28,718 nucleotides of DNA from a virus: positions 1 through 28,718 of the IMG/VR virus record IMGVR_UViG_3300046522_000726; one strand, 5' to 3'. This document shows, piece by piece, positions 15,796 to 24,316 of the stretch (the stretch's first letter is position 1; the number at the start of each line of letters is the position of its first letter). The notes beneath the pieces are model-generated. The model did not search any database. It was not told the origin of the DNA and saw only the letters and a program-made list of their open reading frames with translations. Both the position numbers and the translations under genes were made by a program.

Positions 15796-16280
15796 CCGAT
15801 CGCCTCCTGTGCGGCGGTGATCGCCGCCAATTTCAGCGCTGCGGCGATCTCGCCGGCCTCATCGTTCAGTGCGCTTGCCAGATAGGGACGCGCCGGAAAG
15901 CGGGATCCGGGATGGTGGACCACGCGCGCGAAAACATGTTTGCCGCCCGCCGCGAAGGCGAGCGCCTTGGCCTTATCGGGCACGATATCGTGCGGCGACG
16001 TACTGCCACCATGTTCCAGGATCGCTGCATAACGCACGCTATCATTGACGAATACTTCGCCGGAAATGCTGCCGCCCTTGACTTCGATGATGCGTTCGAC
16101 CGCGCTTGCCAGGCGACCGGTGCGCGCGTTCAGCATCTGACCGTGAAGCTTGTCGTCGATCACATGCCGTTGCAGTTCGGCGGTCGCCGCTGCTACCTTG
16201 GCTTCGACCGCGGACGACACGTCCGACGACAGACGATCGAGCCCGGCACTCAGCGCCTCCGCATCCAGGGTCATGCTCAT
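15792..16280 (-). CDS. HK97 gp10-like neck / head-tail joining protein
   Basis: 162 residues. The middle shows the HK97-gp10 family signature RYAAILEHGGSTSPHDIVPD followed by KALAFAAGGKHVFARVVHHP, then RPYLASAL near the end. These proteins sit in the neck joining head to tail. The ATG at 16280 overlaps the stop of the connector gene (ATGA). A second ATG two codons later is possible. Its stop overlaps the next gene as well, so this block is a tightly coupled translation unit. Confidence 0.85.
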   Translation of the reverse strand: MSMTLDAEALSAGLDRLSSDVSSAVEAKVAAATAELQRHVIDDKLHGQMLNARTGRLASAVERIIEVKGGSISGEVFVNDSVRYAAILEHGGSTSPHDIVPDKAKALAFAAGGKHVFARVVHHPGSRFPARPYLASALNDEAGEIAAALKLAAITAAQEAIG

Positions 16281-16837
16281 AACGGCGCCGCCAACATGTA
16301 ATTGTTGAGCCGCGCCAGCACGGCCTGGTGCATCGCCTCGCGGCTGAACGCCACGGTGGTCGCGCCCGAACTCGCATGGCTGGTCTCGCCGATATGCGTG
16401 CGCGCCGAATAAGCCTCACCGACCAACTCGGTCACCGCCAGCATCAAATCGGCGGGCACCGCATCATATCCCGCGACATAGGTCACCCGAACCGGCCGGT
16501 CGTACGGCGTACGCGATCCGACCAGGATCACGCTGCGCCCATCGGTCGCGACGCCCGATGCGTTGCCGATCGCGTCGACCACAGTGTCGATCCGCGTCTC
16601 GCCCCATTCGACCGACGTCACCGACTGGACCGGCCAGTTCCTCAGCAGGAGCCGCGATCCCCCGGTACCGCGATAGGTTTCGACATGCGTTGCCGTCAGG
16701 ACATTCCGCTGGATCGTGTTTTCGACGAACGCCGACACCTGAGTGACCAGATCGGTCAGCAGCGCATCGTCATTGTCGCTCGAAATGTTGAGCCAGCGTT
16801 TGACCGCCGACAGGGTGGTGAGGTCGCCTGCTGCCAT
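16277..16837 (-). CDS. head-tail connector protein (HK97 gp6-like)
   Basis: 186 residues. The N-terminus LTTLSAVKRWLNISSDNDDA, then LTDLVTQVSAFVENTIQR, and the middle (YRGTGGSRLLLRNWPVQSVT, PVRVTYVAGYDAVPADLMLA) match the phage gp6-like head-tail connector family, which forms the adaptor ring below the portal. It starts four bases after the stop of the 64-residue gene and overlaps the gp10-like start. Confidence 0.86.
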   Translation of the reverse strand: MAAGDLTTLSAVKRWLNISSDNDDALLTDLVTQVSAFVENTIQRNVLTATHVETYRGTGGSRLLLRNWPVQSVTSVEWGETRIDTVVDAIGNASGVATDGRSVILVGSRTPYDRPVRVTYVAGYDAVPADLMLAVTELVGEAYSARTHIGETSHASSGATTVAFSREAMHQAVLARLNNYMLAAPL

Positions 16838-16841
16838 GACG

Positions 16842-17036
16842 TCACCGGCCCACGAAGTTGAAGCCGTGCGCGAGCAGTTCGGCCGTCGCCGCGATCGGCA
16901 CCGTCACGAGACCTTTGGCATCGACCGCGAAAGACTGTCCGCGCCAGCTACATCCAGCGCCGTCCTCATGACGCATCGCGACGCTATCGGCGGGCGCCGC
17001 GTTGGACGCACGGCGCGGGGAAGGATTGTTGGCCAT
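16842..17036 (-). CDS. 64-aa conserved-looking phage protein between capsid and connector
   Basis: Small protein with a disordered N-terminus (MANNPSPRRASNAAPADS) and a compact C-terminal part containing CSWRGQSFAVDAKGLVTVP and AELLAHGFNFVGR. Proteins of this size and pattern commonly sit between major capsid and connector genes; the function is unknown. The ATG at 17036 has GGAG 7 bases upstream. The open frame extends 14 codons upstream through the terminator hairpin, which argues for the shorter start. Confidence 0.7.
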   Translation of the reverse strand: MANNPSPRRASNAAPADSVAMRHEDGAGCSWRGQSFAVDAKGLVTVPIAATAELLAHGFNFVGR

Positions 17037-17055
17037 GCGGCATCTCCACTCGCGA

Positions 17056-17090
17056 AATGAAAAGGCCCCGCCGGTCATCGCGGCGGGGCC
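17056..17090 (-). terminator. intrinsic terminator after the major capsid gene
   Basis: On the minus strand: GGCCCCGCCG, loop CGATGAC, CGGCGGGGCC, then TTTTCATTTC. A perfect 10-bp GC stem with a short U-rich tail, 40 bases after the capsid stop and before the next start. It would set a high capsid to connector transcript ratio. Confidence 0.8.
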
Positions 17091-17130
17091 AGGAAGGCCC
17101 GGGGTAGGGGTGGGCGCCCGGGAAGGAGGA

Positions 17131-18660
17131 TCAACCGTTGGCGATATTGGCGATCACGCCCATCGCGAACGGCGCATAGACCGCCAGCGTCTCTTCGACA
17201 TACACGCCCGACATCTCGGCACGCGTCGTGATCGGCCAATCGATCTGATAATAATCGCGACGCACCTTCATCTCCGCGACGTTAGGCACTTCGCTCGATT
17301 GATATTGGACCGGCAAGTCGCCCGCCCAGCCCAGGATCGTTCCCGCCGACACATTGGGATGCAGGCGGATCGGAATCTTCTTGTTGAGGTACGGATTGTA
17401 ATAATATTCGACCACGCCGCCGGCGGTCAGTGCGACTTCGCCCGCCTTGGGATCCTGAAAGTAATTGAGCAGCGACGCGGTGCCCGACGCGAGCACCTTC
17501 TTGGTGATGTTCCGCTGCTCCTGGCTGTTCACGTACAGCACGTCGACCGAGCATTGATAATTGTCCCACATCGACTGCATCATCACGTCGATCTCGGTCA
17601 CCGATCCCTGGCCCGAAGAGGTCAGCGTCGTGCCGGCGCCCGGCGTACCGGTAGCGAGATAATTGACGTACGCGCCCGATCCAGCCTTCAGCGCAGTGGT
17701 TAGCAGGCCATCGAACGCGGTCGAGTTGGTCGAACAATCCGCGCTGACCGCGCTCGCCGCCTGGCCGGTGCCGACCAGCGGCTTGGCGAAGACGACGCTA
17801 TTGGTCGAACTGATCGCCTCGAGTTTCTCGCTGCCTGCGGTGCCGACAAACCAGGCATAGCCCGCCGCGCCCTGAATCGCCGGGACGCTGCACGACAGCG
17901 CCTGGCCGGCGGTCGTCGCCTGGCTCGCGGCCGACGATTTCATCGACGAGCCGCCATTGATCGAGAAGCTCTTGCCGTCCGCGCCGGTCACCGACTTCGA
18001 CGTCGCGACGCCGCTCGATAGCGAGCTGTTGCGCATGCCTTCCATGGTCAGTGCGACGACGATCACCGAATAGGTCACCGATCCCGGCAAGGTCGATCCG
18101 GTGCCGCCAGCGCTCAACGTCGGCGCGCTCGGCGTGCCCAATGCCAGCGAGGCATTGCCGAAGATCACCCCGGCTTCCTCCTTCAGCATCGTTTTCTGCA
18201 ACAGGCGCTGCGTCATCGACGCCTTGATGTCCTCGAACGTGCGGCCGGCGGAGATCGCCTCGAACGTCGCCTGATCTTCCTCGCCCAAAGTACGATACGG
18301 CGCGGCGCGGTCGGCGGTGGTGTACGCCATCTGCCCGGCACGCTGGCCCTCGGGCACCCAGGGCGTGTTGTCGAAGCCCGATCCGGTCAGCGCGGTGACC
18401 GACTTCCAGTTGGTCGCGGTGCCGCCGCCGCCACCGACGCGCGGCAGCGATTTGATGATCGGCGTGTTGACCGGATACAGGTTCTTGGCCGGTGCCTGCA
18501 GGTCATAAGCAACCAGACCGGTGCCGGTCGAAATCGCTTTTTCGACCATGTCGGGGCGGCCGCCCGCCATCAGCATGATCGCACGCGAAATATTCTCGTC
18601 GGGATTCGACAGGCTGGAGACGAGCGACTTCTTGATCTCGTCGGGAGTCAAATTGGTCAT
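17131..18660 (-). CDS. major capsid protein with Ig/FN3-like insertion
   Basis: 509 residues, following the protease-scaffold gene. The N-terminal region and the C-terminal third (EIDVMMQSMWDNYQCSVDVL, NPYLNKKIPIRLHPNVSAGT, VYVEETLAVYAPFAMG) look like an HK97-fold capsid protein. Residues about 176-300 are different: TPSAPTLSAGGTGSTLPGSV, YSVIVVALTMEG and AAGYAWFVGTAG are typical of an FN3/Ig-like beta domain. It is therefore probably a surface-displayed insertion. The ribosome-binding site AAGGA is 9 bases before the ATG, within a hairpin loop. A strong terminator follows the gene. Confidence 0.85.
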   Translation of the reverse strand: MTNLTPDEIKKSLVSSLSNPDENISRAIMLMAGGRPDMVEKAISTGTGLVAYDLQAPAKNLYPVNTPIIKSLPRVGGGGGTATNWKSVTALTGSGFDNTPWVPEGQRAGQMAYTTADRAAPYRTLGEEDQATFEAISAGRTFEDIKASMTQRLLQKTMLKEEAGVIFGNASLALGTPSAPTLSAGGTGSTLPGSVTYSVIVVALTMEGMRNSSLSSGVATSKSVTGADGKSFSINGGSSMKSSAASQATTAGQALSCSVPAIQGAAGYAWFVGTAGSEKLEAISSTNSVVFAKPLVGTGQAASAVSADCSTNSTAFDGLLTTALKAGSGAYVNYLATGTPGAGTTLTSSGQGSVTEIDVMMQSMWDNYQCSVDVLYVNSQEQRNITKKVLASGTASLLNYFQDPKAGEVALTAGGVVEYYYNPYLNKKIPIRLHPNVSAGTILGWAGDLPVQYQSSEVPNVAEMKVRRDYYQIDWPITTRAEMSGVYVEETLAVYAPFAMGVIANIANG

Positions 18661-18662
18661 TG

Positions 18663-18681
18663 CTATCCGTCCTTTGGATAG
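18663..18681 (-). promoter_or_regulatory. hairpin presenting the capsid ribosome-binding site
   Basis: On the minus strand, CTATCC-AAAGGAC-GGATAG forms a 6-bp stem with AAAGGA in the 7-base loop, and the stem ends two bases before the capsid ATG. The loop position would keep the site accessible or make it responsive to a binding protein (inference). Confidence 0.45.
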
Positions 18682-18723
18682 GCGCAGGAGTGAGGCCCGG
18701 GCGCAACGGCGCGGGCGACAGGT

Positions 18724-20175
18724 TCAGGCGGCTGCGCGGGCCGCGTGAATCAGGGTCGGGTTGGACAAAGCGATGCGCAACAGGAACTGGCCTCGCTCCT
18801 GCTCTGGCAGGGTATCGATCACTTTCTTGAGGTCATCGGCACTGATCGCCGACGCGCCATTGGCGGAATTAGGGGAGATGTCCTCGGCCTTGCTTACCGC
18901 GCGCAGCTGCCCGGCCGCGGTCCTGGGTGCGGCGGGCTCCGCCTCCACCCGTTCCAGACGCTTGGTCAGATCGCCGATCGTCGCATTCAGCATCGTGATC
19001 GTGTCGCCGAAACGCTTGGCCAGGTCGGCCATAACGACGTCGCCCAGCGCGTCCCCACGCCGTAGCTTCTCCGTGTCTTCCTCGGGATCGGGAGCGGGCG
19101 GCGCAGCTTGCGGGCGAGGGCGCCCGGCGGCGTCCGCGGAGGGTTGGTCCCCGTCGCCACAATTCTCTTTGCAGCATTGCGCACCCAGCGCGACGAGGTG
19201 GTCGTGCGCCGCCTGGACGCGATCGGCATCGGCTTGGGCCCCGGCATCGTCGTTGCCGGCGCCATCGGCGTCGCGGCCGGTCGCGACGCGCTTCACCTGA
19301 TCCTTGTTGCCCGGCGCCGACTTTGTCTTGGGCTTGGGTGGCGGTGCGTCGTCGTCAGCATCGGCCGGTGCATCGCCATCGCGGCGCGCTTCGGACGTAT
19401 CCGTGTCGGCGTCGCTATCGGCTCGCGCGTCGGCTGGCTTGGGTTGGGGTTTGGCCGAGGGTTGCTTGTCCTGATCCTCCGGCTTGCCACCGTCCGCATC
19501 CGCGGCGGGAGCATCGTGGTCGTTATCGGCATCGGCTTCGGCTGCCTCCGCATCGGGACGGCGATCCTCGTCCTCGTCGTTCTCGTCCTCGTCGTCGAGG
19601 TCGCTCGCCAGCGCCGCGGCGATCAGCCGTTCGCGCGCCTTGAACAGGAAGTCCTTGTACCGCCGCGACCCCGCGTCATCGGCGAGCTCGCGGGCCTTCG
19701 CGACCACTTCGTCGCCACTCGGAACATAATCCATATCGGCCTTCCACATGTTGATGACGGCGTCCGGGTTGCACGGGCTATCGACCAGGCTGATCTCGAC
19801 CAGCTTCAACGCGGTGACGACGCTGCGATCGGCGGTGTCGCGCTTCAGCACCTTCCCGCCGATCGAGAAGCCAGCATAAACCCCTGCGCGCACCTTGGTG
19901 ATCGCCAGCGGATCGACGACATGCGCGCAGATCTGGGTGATGCCATGGTCGTCGACCTCGGCCTCGACCACGCGTCCGGCGGCGCTCGGCTCGTGCATCT
20001 CGCGAAGCGCGGGAAAGCGTCCGTAATCGGGTAAGGCCGCCTTCATCGCCGCGGCGGTGATCGTCTCGCCCTGCTGGTCACGCGTCTCGGAAGAGGCGAC
20101 GCCCCAGACCTTGATGGTCCCGTCCTCCTGATCCTCGACCTTGGTAATCGCGCCGAACTGGCGAAACCGCGTCAT
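18724..20175 (-). CDS. prohead protease fused to scaffold-like domain
   Basis: 483 residues. The N-terminal 160 residues are a prohead serine protease of the XkdF/S78-like type: REMHEPSAAGRV offers His61 and GVYAGFSIGGKVL gives Ser104, followed by LKLVEISLVDSPCNPDA. A long low-complexity region rich in Asp, Ala, Glu and Pro (about 190-360) follows. Then comes a helical C-terminal part with a coiled coil (MLNATIGDLTKRLERVEAEP) suited to scaffolding. Protease-scaffold fusions are known in other phages; the scaffold role here is inferred from layout and from the absence of a separate scaffold gene. AAGGA lies 10 bases upstream of the ATG. Confidence 0.82.
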   Translation of the reverse strand: MTRFRQFGAITKVEDQEDGTIKVWGVASSETRDQQGETITAAAMKAALPDYGRFPALREMHEPSAAGRVVEAEVDDHGITQICAHVVDPLAITKVRAGVYAGFSIGGKVLKRDTADRSVVTALKLVEISLVDSPCNPDAVINMWKADMDYVPSGDEVVAKARELADDAGSRRYKDFLFKARERLIAAALASDLDDEDENDEDEDRRPDAEAAEADADNDHDAPAADADGGKPEDQDKQPSAKPQPKPADARADSDADTDTSEARRDGDAPADADDDAPPPKPKTKSAPGNKDQVKRVATGRDADGAGNDDAGAQADADRVQAAHDHLVALGAQCCKENCGDGDQPSADAAGRPRPQAAPPAPDPEEDTEKLRRGDALGDVVMADLAKRFGDTITMLNATIGDLTKRLERVEAEPAAPRTAAGQLRAVSKAEDISPNSANGASAISADDLKKVIDTLPEQERGQFLLRIALSNPTLIHAARAAA

Positions 20176-20256
20176 GCGATGGCTGTCCTTTCGATGGCGT
20201 GAGTGAACGCACCGCGACCGCGGCGAGCAGGAACTCGACGGTGTGTTTGATGGAGC

Positions 20257-21585
20257 TCAGATATTTTCGGCGCTCGGGCCCGACGGCGAAACGACGATAC
20301 GCTCCATCAGTACGGCGCCTTGCGTTGTATAGATCATCGGCCGCGAGCCCAGTCCGTCTACGAGTGGATCGTCCCCCCGCGCATGCCGCACTTCGTCAAC
20401 CGTCTTCGACCCATTCCGCAAATCGCGATCGTCGATCTCCGACTGCACCAGCGGGTCGATGCTCGTCGCTTTCACGAAAGCGAATTCCAGGTCGGGATAG
20501 CCGAACTCGATCTGGATCACGTCGTCGATCCAACGCTTCATCCATAGCTGCAACGGCTCGAGCCCTTCCTCGAGCGAGCGCTCCTGGTCCTCCATCGCGG
20601 TCGAGCGGTTCATCTGGCGCACGAACGGGGTAGGGGGCAGCGAGAAGGCGAAGGCGACGATCCGCGCCAGCCATTCGTCGAACTCGTCCTTGATCGGCGC
20701 CGCCTTGAACGCGGTGAATTGCGATCCGTGCGGCCCCCAGACCAGCTTGTTCTGCTCTGCGGCATTGCCCGCGATCCGGTCATCGAACCATTGCTGCAAT
20801 TCCTGGATCTTCGCCGCGTCCCATCCTTCGGGCGCGTTGAGCAACCCTGCCGGCACATTGCCTTCGGTGAAGTAGCTCAACTGCGCGGCCTGACGCCGCA
20901 GGATGGTGTTGATCGTGACGACGATCTGCTCGACCGGTCCGAAGCCATAGAGATGATGCGGCCGCACGTTACGCGGCGCGTAGAGCAGGTCGGCGTTGGT
21001 CAAATTCGCCCAAACCACGCCCTTGATCACTTGCTGATAGGCAATGTCGGTCGGTCCGCGCGGCCGGCGCCCGGTATCGTCGACCATCGGGTGGATCGTA
21101 TCGCCCGGCACGATCTCGAGCGCGATCAGCTTGCCGCCGCGGTTGCGCCGTTTCTCGAACGCCGGCGCGTCGAGCGTCAGCAGATCCTCGAGACTCGACC
21201 GCATGAACGTGGCGAACGGCGTGACCCCATCGGGCTTGCGCCAGAACCGCGTCAACTCGGCGATGCGCGGATCGTCGGTGATCTTGGGTGCACCGTCGAC
21301 CGGCTTGATCTGCCAATCGAGCCGCTCGACCTGATCCTTGCGCGTCTCGATCGCCAGCCGCACCAGCTCGACATTGGCGAACGCCCGCAATGCCGGGAAT
21401 CCGGTTTGCTCATAAGCGCGCGGCTGCAATGTCGCGTTGATATTCGGCTTGAAGTCATACCCGCGCACCGGCTGCTGCACGACCGGCGCGAGTGGAAAGC
21501 CGGGCGAAAACGGCCCCCATGCATTCTCGTTGCTCGAACTCCCCCAGCTATAGGTGACATTGGCCTGCACGCCGCCTTTGGGCAT
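20257..21585 (-). CDS. portal protein
   Basis: 442 residues. Diagnostic stretches are PALRAFANVELVRLAIETRK, TRKDQVERLDWQIKP, SSLEDLLTLDAPAFEKRRNR, VWANLTNADLLYAPRNVRPH and PPTPFVRQMNRSTAMEDQER, the last typical of HK97/SPP1-type portals. The portal forms the ring through which DNA is packaged and ejected. The ATG at 21585 has AAAGGAG 6 bases upstream. The frame is open for another 55 codons, but that extension does not resemble portal sequence. Two cargo-like genes separate it from the large terminase. Confidence 0.88.
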   Translation of the reverse strand: MPKGGVQANVTYSWGSSSNENAWGPFSPGFPLAPVVQQPVRGYDFKPNINATLQPRAYEQTGFPALRAFANVELVRLAIETRKDQVERLDWQIKPVDGAPKITDDPRIAELTRFWRKPDGVTPFATFMRSSLEDLLTLDAPAFEKRRNRGGKLIALEIVPGDTIHPMVDDTGRRPRGPTDIAYQQVIKGVVWANLTNADLLYAPRNVRPHHLYGFGPVEQIVVTINTILRRQAAQLSYFTEGNVPAGLLNAPEGWDAAKIQELQQWFDDRIAGNAAEQNKLVWGPHGSQFTAFKAAPIKDEFDEWLARIVAFAFSLPPTPFVRQMNRSTAMEDQERSLEEGLEPLQLWMKRWIDDVIQIEFGYPDLEFAFVKATSIDPLVQSEIDDRDLRNGSKTVDEVRHARGDDPLVDGLGSRPMIYTTQGAVLMERIVVSPSGPSAENI

Positions 21586-21691
21586 GTGGTTCTCCTTTGC
21601 GGGTAGCGCGACGCGTGCGCCGTGCCATGACCTGGTGAAGGGATGAGTGTAGGGATCGCCAGCCACAGCCATTGCGGCTAGCCCATGCCAA

Positions 21692-21973
21692 ATGCGCGTC
21701 ACCGCTATCGAAATGTTTTTGGATTCGTCGGGCGAATACCGCGGACGCATCTGCCGCCGCGGCGATGACCTGTGGGTATTCGTGATCGAACGGTTGGCCG
21801 AGGAAACCGACGAATTCCAGTCTTATTGGATCAACGGCGAGCCCTCGGGCCTCTATCCGACCCGCAACGGTGCGGTGTCGGCGCTTAGAATCGTGTTTGG
21901 CGAGATGATGCCGATCGAAGGTGTTCTGCCGGTCGTCTTCGATACCGATGTCGGACCCTATCCCGAACCCTGA
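21692..21973 (+). CDS. 93-aa protein of unknown function, moron candidate
   Basis: Plus-strand gene inside a minus-strand late cluster. The product has a convincing composition (MFLDSSGEYRGRICRRGD, DLWVFVIERLAEETDEFQSY, SALRIVFGEMMPIEGVLP) but no family I recognise. It is acidic, with no signal peptide or membrane segment. Neither the ATG at 21692 nor the one at 21713 has a clear ribosome-binding site. It converges with the membrane protein gene, 28 bases away; the short interval contains the palindrome AGCGATCGCT (21977-21986). Confidence 0.55.
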   Translation: MRVTAIEMFLDSSGEYRGRICRRGDDLWVFVIERLAEETDEFQSYWINGEPSGLYPTRNGAVSALRIVFGEMMPIEGVLPVVFDTDVGPYPEP

Positions 21974-22001
21974 GCGAGCGATCGCTTCTCAATCGTCGGG
22001 G

Positions 22002-22463
22002 TTAGCTGTTGGCGGCCTGTAGTCGCGCGCGCGCCGCGTCCACGATCGATTGCTGACGATGTTCGCTGAACGAGATCGTCCGACCCGAAGGAGTGACAAT
22101 CGAGCAGCGAAAATAGGGATCGCCTTCCCAATCCTTCTCTTCGGCGCAGACAGGTCGGGCAAGCCACTTCTGCGGAAAGCGCTCGACCCGGCTGAGCCCG
22201 ATCCAGCGCTCGTGAATGACGACTTCTCCATTGTGGATCACCAGCCGGACGCGAGGCTTGCCATAGAGGCGGACACAGGCCGCGCATCCGAGCAGCCACA
22301 ACAGCACGATGATCGCGACATCAGTGACCGGATCGAACATGCGGACGGCGTATTCGCGTGCAAACAGCCAGACGAACAGCGCCGCCATGAAGGTCATGGC
22401 GACGATATCGAGCCATTTCAGGACGGGCCTGTCGTTCACAAAGACCTGCTCCGCATGGGGCAT
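22002..22463 (-). CDS. two-TM membrane protein with beta-rich cytoplasmic domain
   Basis: 153 residues. Two transmembrane helices (about 17-40, WLDIVAMTFMAALFVWLFA, and about 46-68, VTDVAIIVLLWLLGCAACV) are followed by an 85-residue domain whose pattern (RVRLVIHNGEVVIHERWIG, RCSIVTPSGRTISFSEHRQQ) resembles bacterial PH-like domains. This is only a tentative fold guess. It is not a usual late structural protein and is a candidate lysogenic conversion or exclusion gene. GAGGAGG lies 8 bases before the ATG. Upstream there is an AT-rich stretch containing TTGACA and a near-palindrome. Confidence 0.62.
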   Translation of the reverse strand: MPHAEQVFVNDRPVLKWLDIVAMTFMAALFVWLFAREYAVRMFDPVTDVAIIVLLWLLGCAACVRLYGKPRVRLVIHNGEVVIHERWIGLSRVERFPQKWLARPVCAEEKDWEGDPYFRCSIVTPSGRTISFSEHRQQSIVDAARARLQAANS

Positions 22464-22606
22464 GCGTCAAGCCTCCTCGCCTGGCGCGACACTAGGGTTG
22501 ATATTTGTCAAAACCGTTAAGTCGCCAAAGCCGAGGCTGATCGCAACGCGATAGGGTGAAGTTACCGAATAGCCCGAGTTCGAGAAAAGCGGTGCTCGTC
22601 GTTCGA

Positions 22607-24316
22607 TCAGTCTTTCCGCGCCGCCGACCCTGCGGCATTCGCCGTGCGGACCAAGTCCAGAAACCCTGCCGACGCTACTGCATCCTCCGCCGGCCAAAAG
22701 GCCATCACCAGCGCATCCGCCTTGTTCGGCGACCTCGTGCCTTCCGGCTTCTTGTCCACCACCAGTTTCAGTGCGCCGTTCACCGCGCGCGTTGCCTGGC
22801 TCAATTCCTTCCGCAGCGATGCCAGGCCAGGCATATCGCGCGGCAGGCTGATCAGGTCGGCGGGATCGTAGATCTCGCCCGCCGTCACCGCCTTGTGCGT
22901 GCGCTCGAAGCGCAGCCGCAATTGCCACCAGGCCTGCGCCTTCAAGTTCGCGTAGAAATCGCCATTGACTGGCGTCTCGCGATCCCCCGGCACGACATGC
23001 TCGCGCGGCCGGAGCGGCGCGGCCCCAGCGTTCCACGGCCGAAACGTGATCCCGGCAGGCAGCAACGCCAGCCCATCGGCATCCACGTCATCGCGCAGCC
23101 GGTTGGCTTCCGCCTTTACCCCGGCGCCAACGCCGATACTGTCATATTGCAGCGCGACCGTTCGTCCGCGCAGCCGGCCGACCGCCAGTCGTGTCGCCTT
23201 GCCGACATCGCCTTCGCCCCAATCGTCGACCGAATGGACGATCGATCCCTTGGCGATGGCCAGCGCATGCCGGTCGCCACCCTCATCAGCCGGATCAAGC
23301 GCCGCGCGCCACGCGCCTTCATCGTCGAACCCGAGTGCTACATGTGCATCGATCGCGCTCGCCACCCAGTCGCCGGGAATGATGATCCCCTGGACCGCGG
23401 CGGTGTAATTGCGATCGACTTCCTGCGCGAAGACGTGGAGCAGCCCGTCCGTCGCAGCCTTGGCCCGCCGCCCGGCATACCAGGCGGCGTCCTTGGCCGG
23501 ATGGTCGCGCCAATCCATCACGAACACATTGACCCGGTCGGCGGCAAGCGTGGCGCCCGGCGCCCATTCGACCCCGCTTTCGCGCCGGCGATGGAACACA
23601 TTGCCCGGTCCGTTGACGGAGCTCATGTCGATCTGCACGTTGGTCGTGTCGGCCAACGCCGCCTCGATCTTCTCGGGCCGTTCGTAATGCGCGCTCTCAT
23701 CCTTGAAATAGATCAGCTTGCGCCCGCCGCGCCCGATATTGTCGCCGGACTCGCCGGTGATCGTGGCGCCCGTCGCGCGATTGACGATCTTCATGCTCGA
23801 CATGTCGTCGCGCGGATCGAACCCGGCGGGCAGCATCAGCCGGGGCAAGTGGCGGATGATGATCCGCATCTTCTCGAAAATACTGTCTGGGTCACCGATC
23901 TTGTCGACCAATTGCTCCTTGCGCGAACCCCATCCTATGGCGGCGCCGGGACGGTATAGCCACAACCATACCGAGAACGCGCAAGCCAGCCATGTCGCGC
24001 CCATGTCGCGCGCCTTCTCGATCAATCCGCTCTGCTGCCCATCGACGCAGGCGTGCAGGAAAGCGATCATCTCGGCCTGGCGCGGAAAGGGCACGAATGG
24101 CATCACCGTCGGCGCATCGCTCGCCGCCTTGCGCGGGTCGTACGTCACTGCCCAATGCGCAATCCAACTGATCGGACTCTCGCGATACCGCCCGGCCAGC
24201 CCGGCGCGCAGCCCGGCATCCGCCTTCAGCCGCCGTAACCGATGCTGTCGCGCGATCAGTTCGGCGACATAGTCGGGCGGCCAAGCCGAATGGACCGACG
24301 CGGTGGCCATAGTCAC
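22607..24316 (-). CDS. terminase large subunit
   Basis: 569-residue packaging motor. ATPase part: Walker A variant EKARDMGATW (K101 to W109) and Walker B LIYFKDES with D206/E207. RNase-H-like nuclease part: DPADEGGDRHALAIAKG (D341/D348), ALQYDSIGVGAG (D392) and NKADALVMAFW (D534). Complete set of catalytic acidic residues, so probably active. The start is GTG at 24316 overlapping the small terminase stop (GTGA), with GGAAG about 7 bases upstream; an ATG two codons later is the alternative. The 143 bases downstream hold no recognisable gene. Confidence 0.93.
   Translation of the reverse strand: MTMATASVHSAWPPDYVAELIARQHRLRRLKADAGLRAGLAGRYRESPISWIAHWAVTYDPRKAASDAPTVMPFVPFPRQAEMIAFLHACVDGQQSGLIEKARDMGATWLACAFSVWLWLYRPGAAIGWGSRKEQLVDKIGDPDSIFEKMRIIIRHLPRLMLPAGFDPRDDMSSMKIVNRATGATITGESGDNIGRGGRKLIYFKDESAHYERPEKIEAALADTTNVQIDMSSVNGPGNVFHRRRESGVEWAPGATLAADRVNVFVMDWRDHPAKDAAWYAGRRAKAATDGLLHVFAQEVDRNYTAAVQGIIIPGDWVASAIDAHVALGFDDEGAWRAALDPADEGGDRHALAIAKGSIVHSVDDWGEGDVGKATRLAVGRLRGRTVALQYDSIGVGAGVKAEANRLRDDVDADGLALLPAGITFRPWNAGAAPLRPREHVVPGDRETPVNGDFYANLKAQAWWQLRLRFERTHKAVTAGEIYDPADLISLPRDMPGLASLRKELSQATRAVNGALKLVVDKKPEGTRSPNKADALVMAFWPAEDAVASAGFLDLVRTANAAGSAARKD

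Noticed and set aside
22556-23959. 467-codon open frame on the plus strand
   Set aside because: Antisense to the large terminase with its intact Walker and nuclease motifs; no domain recognisable.
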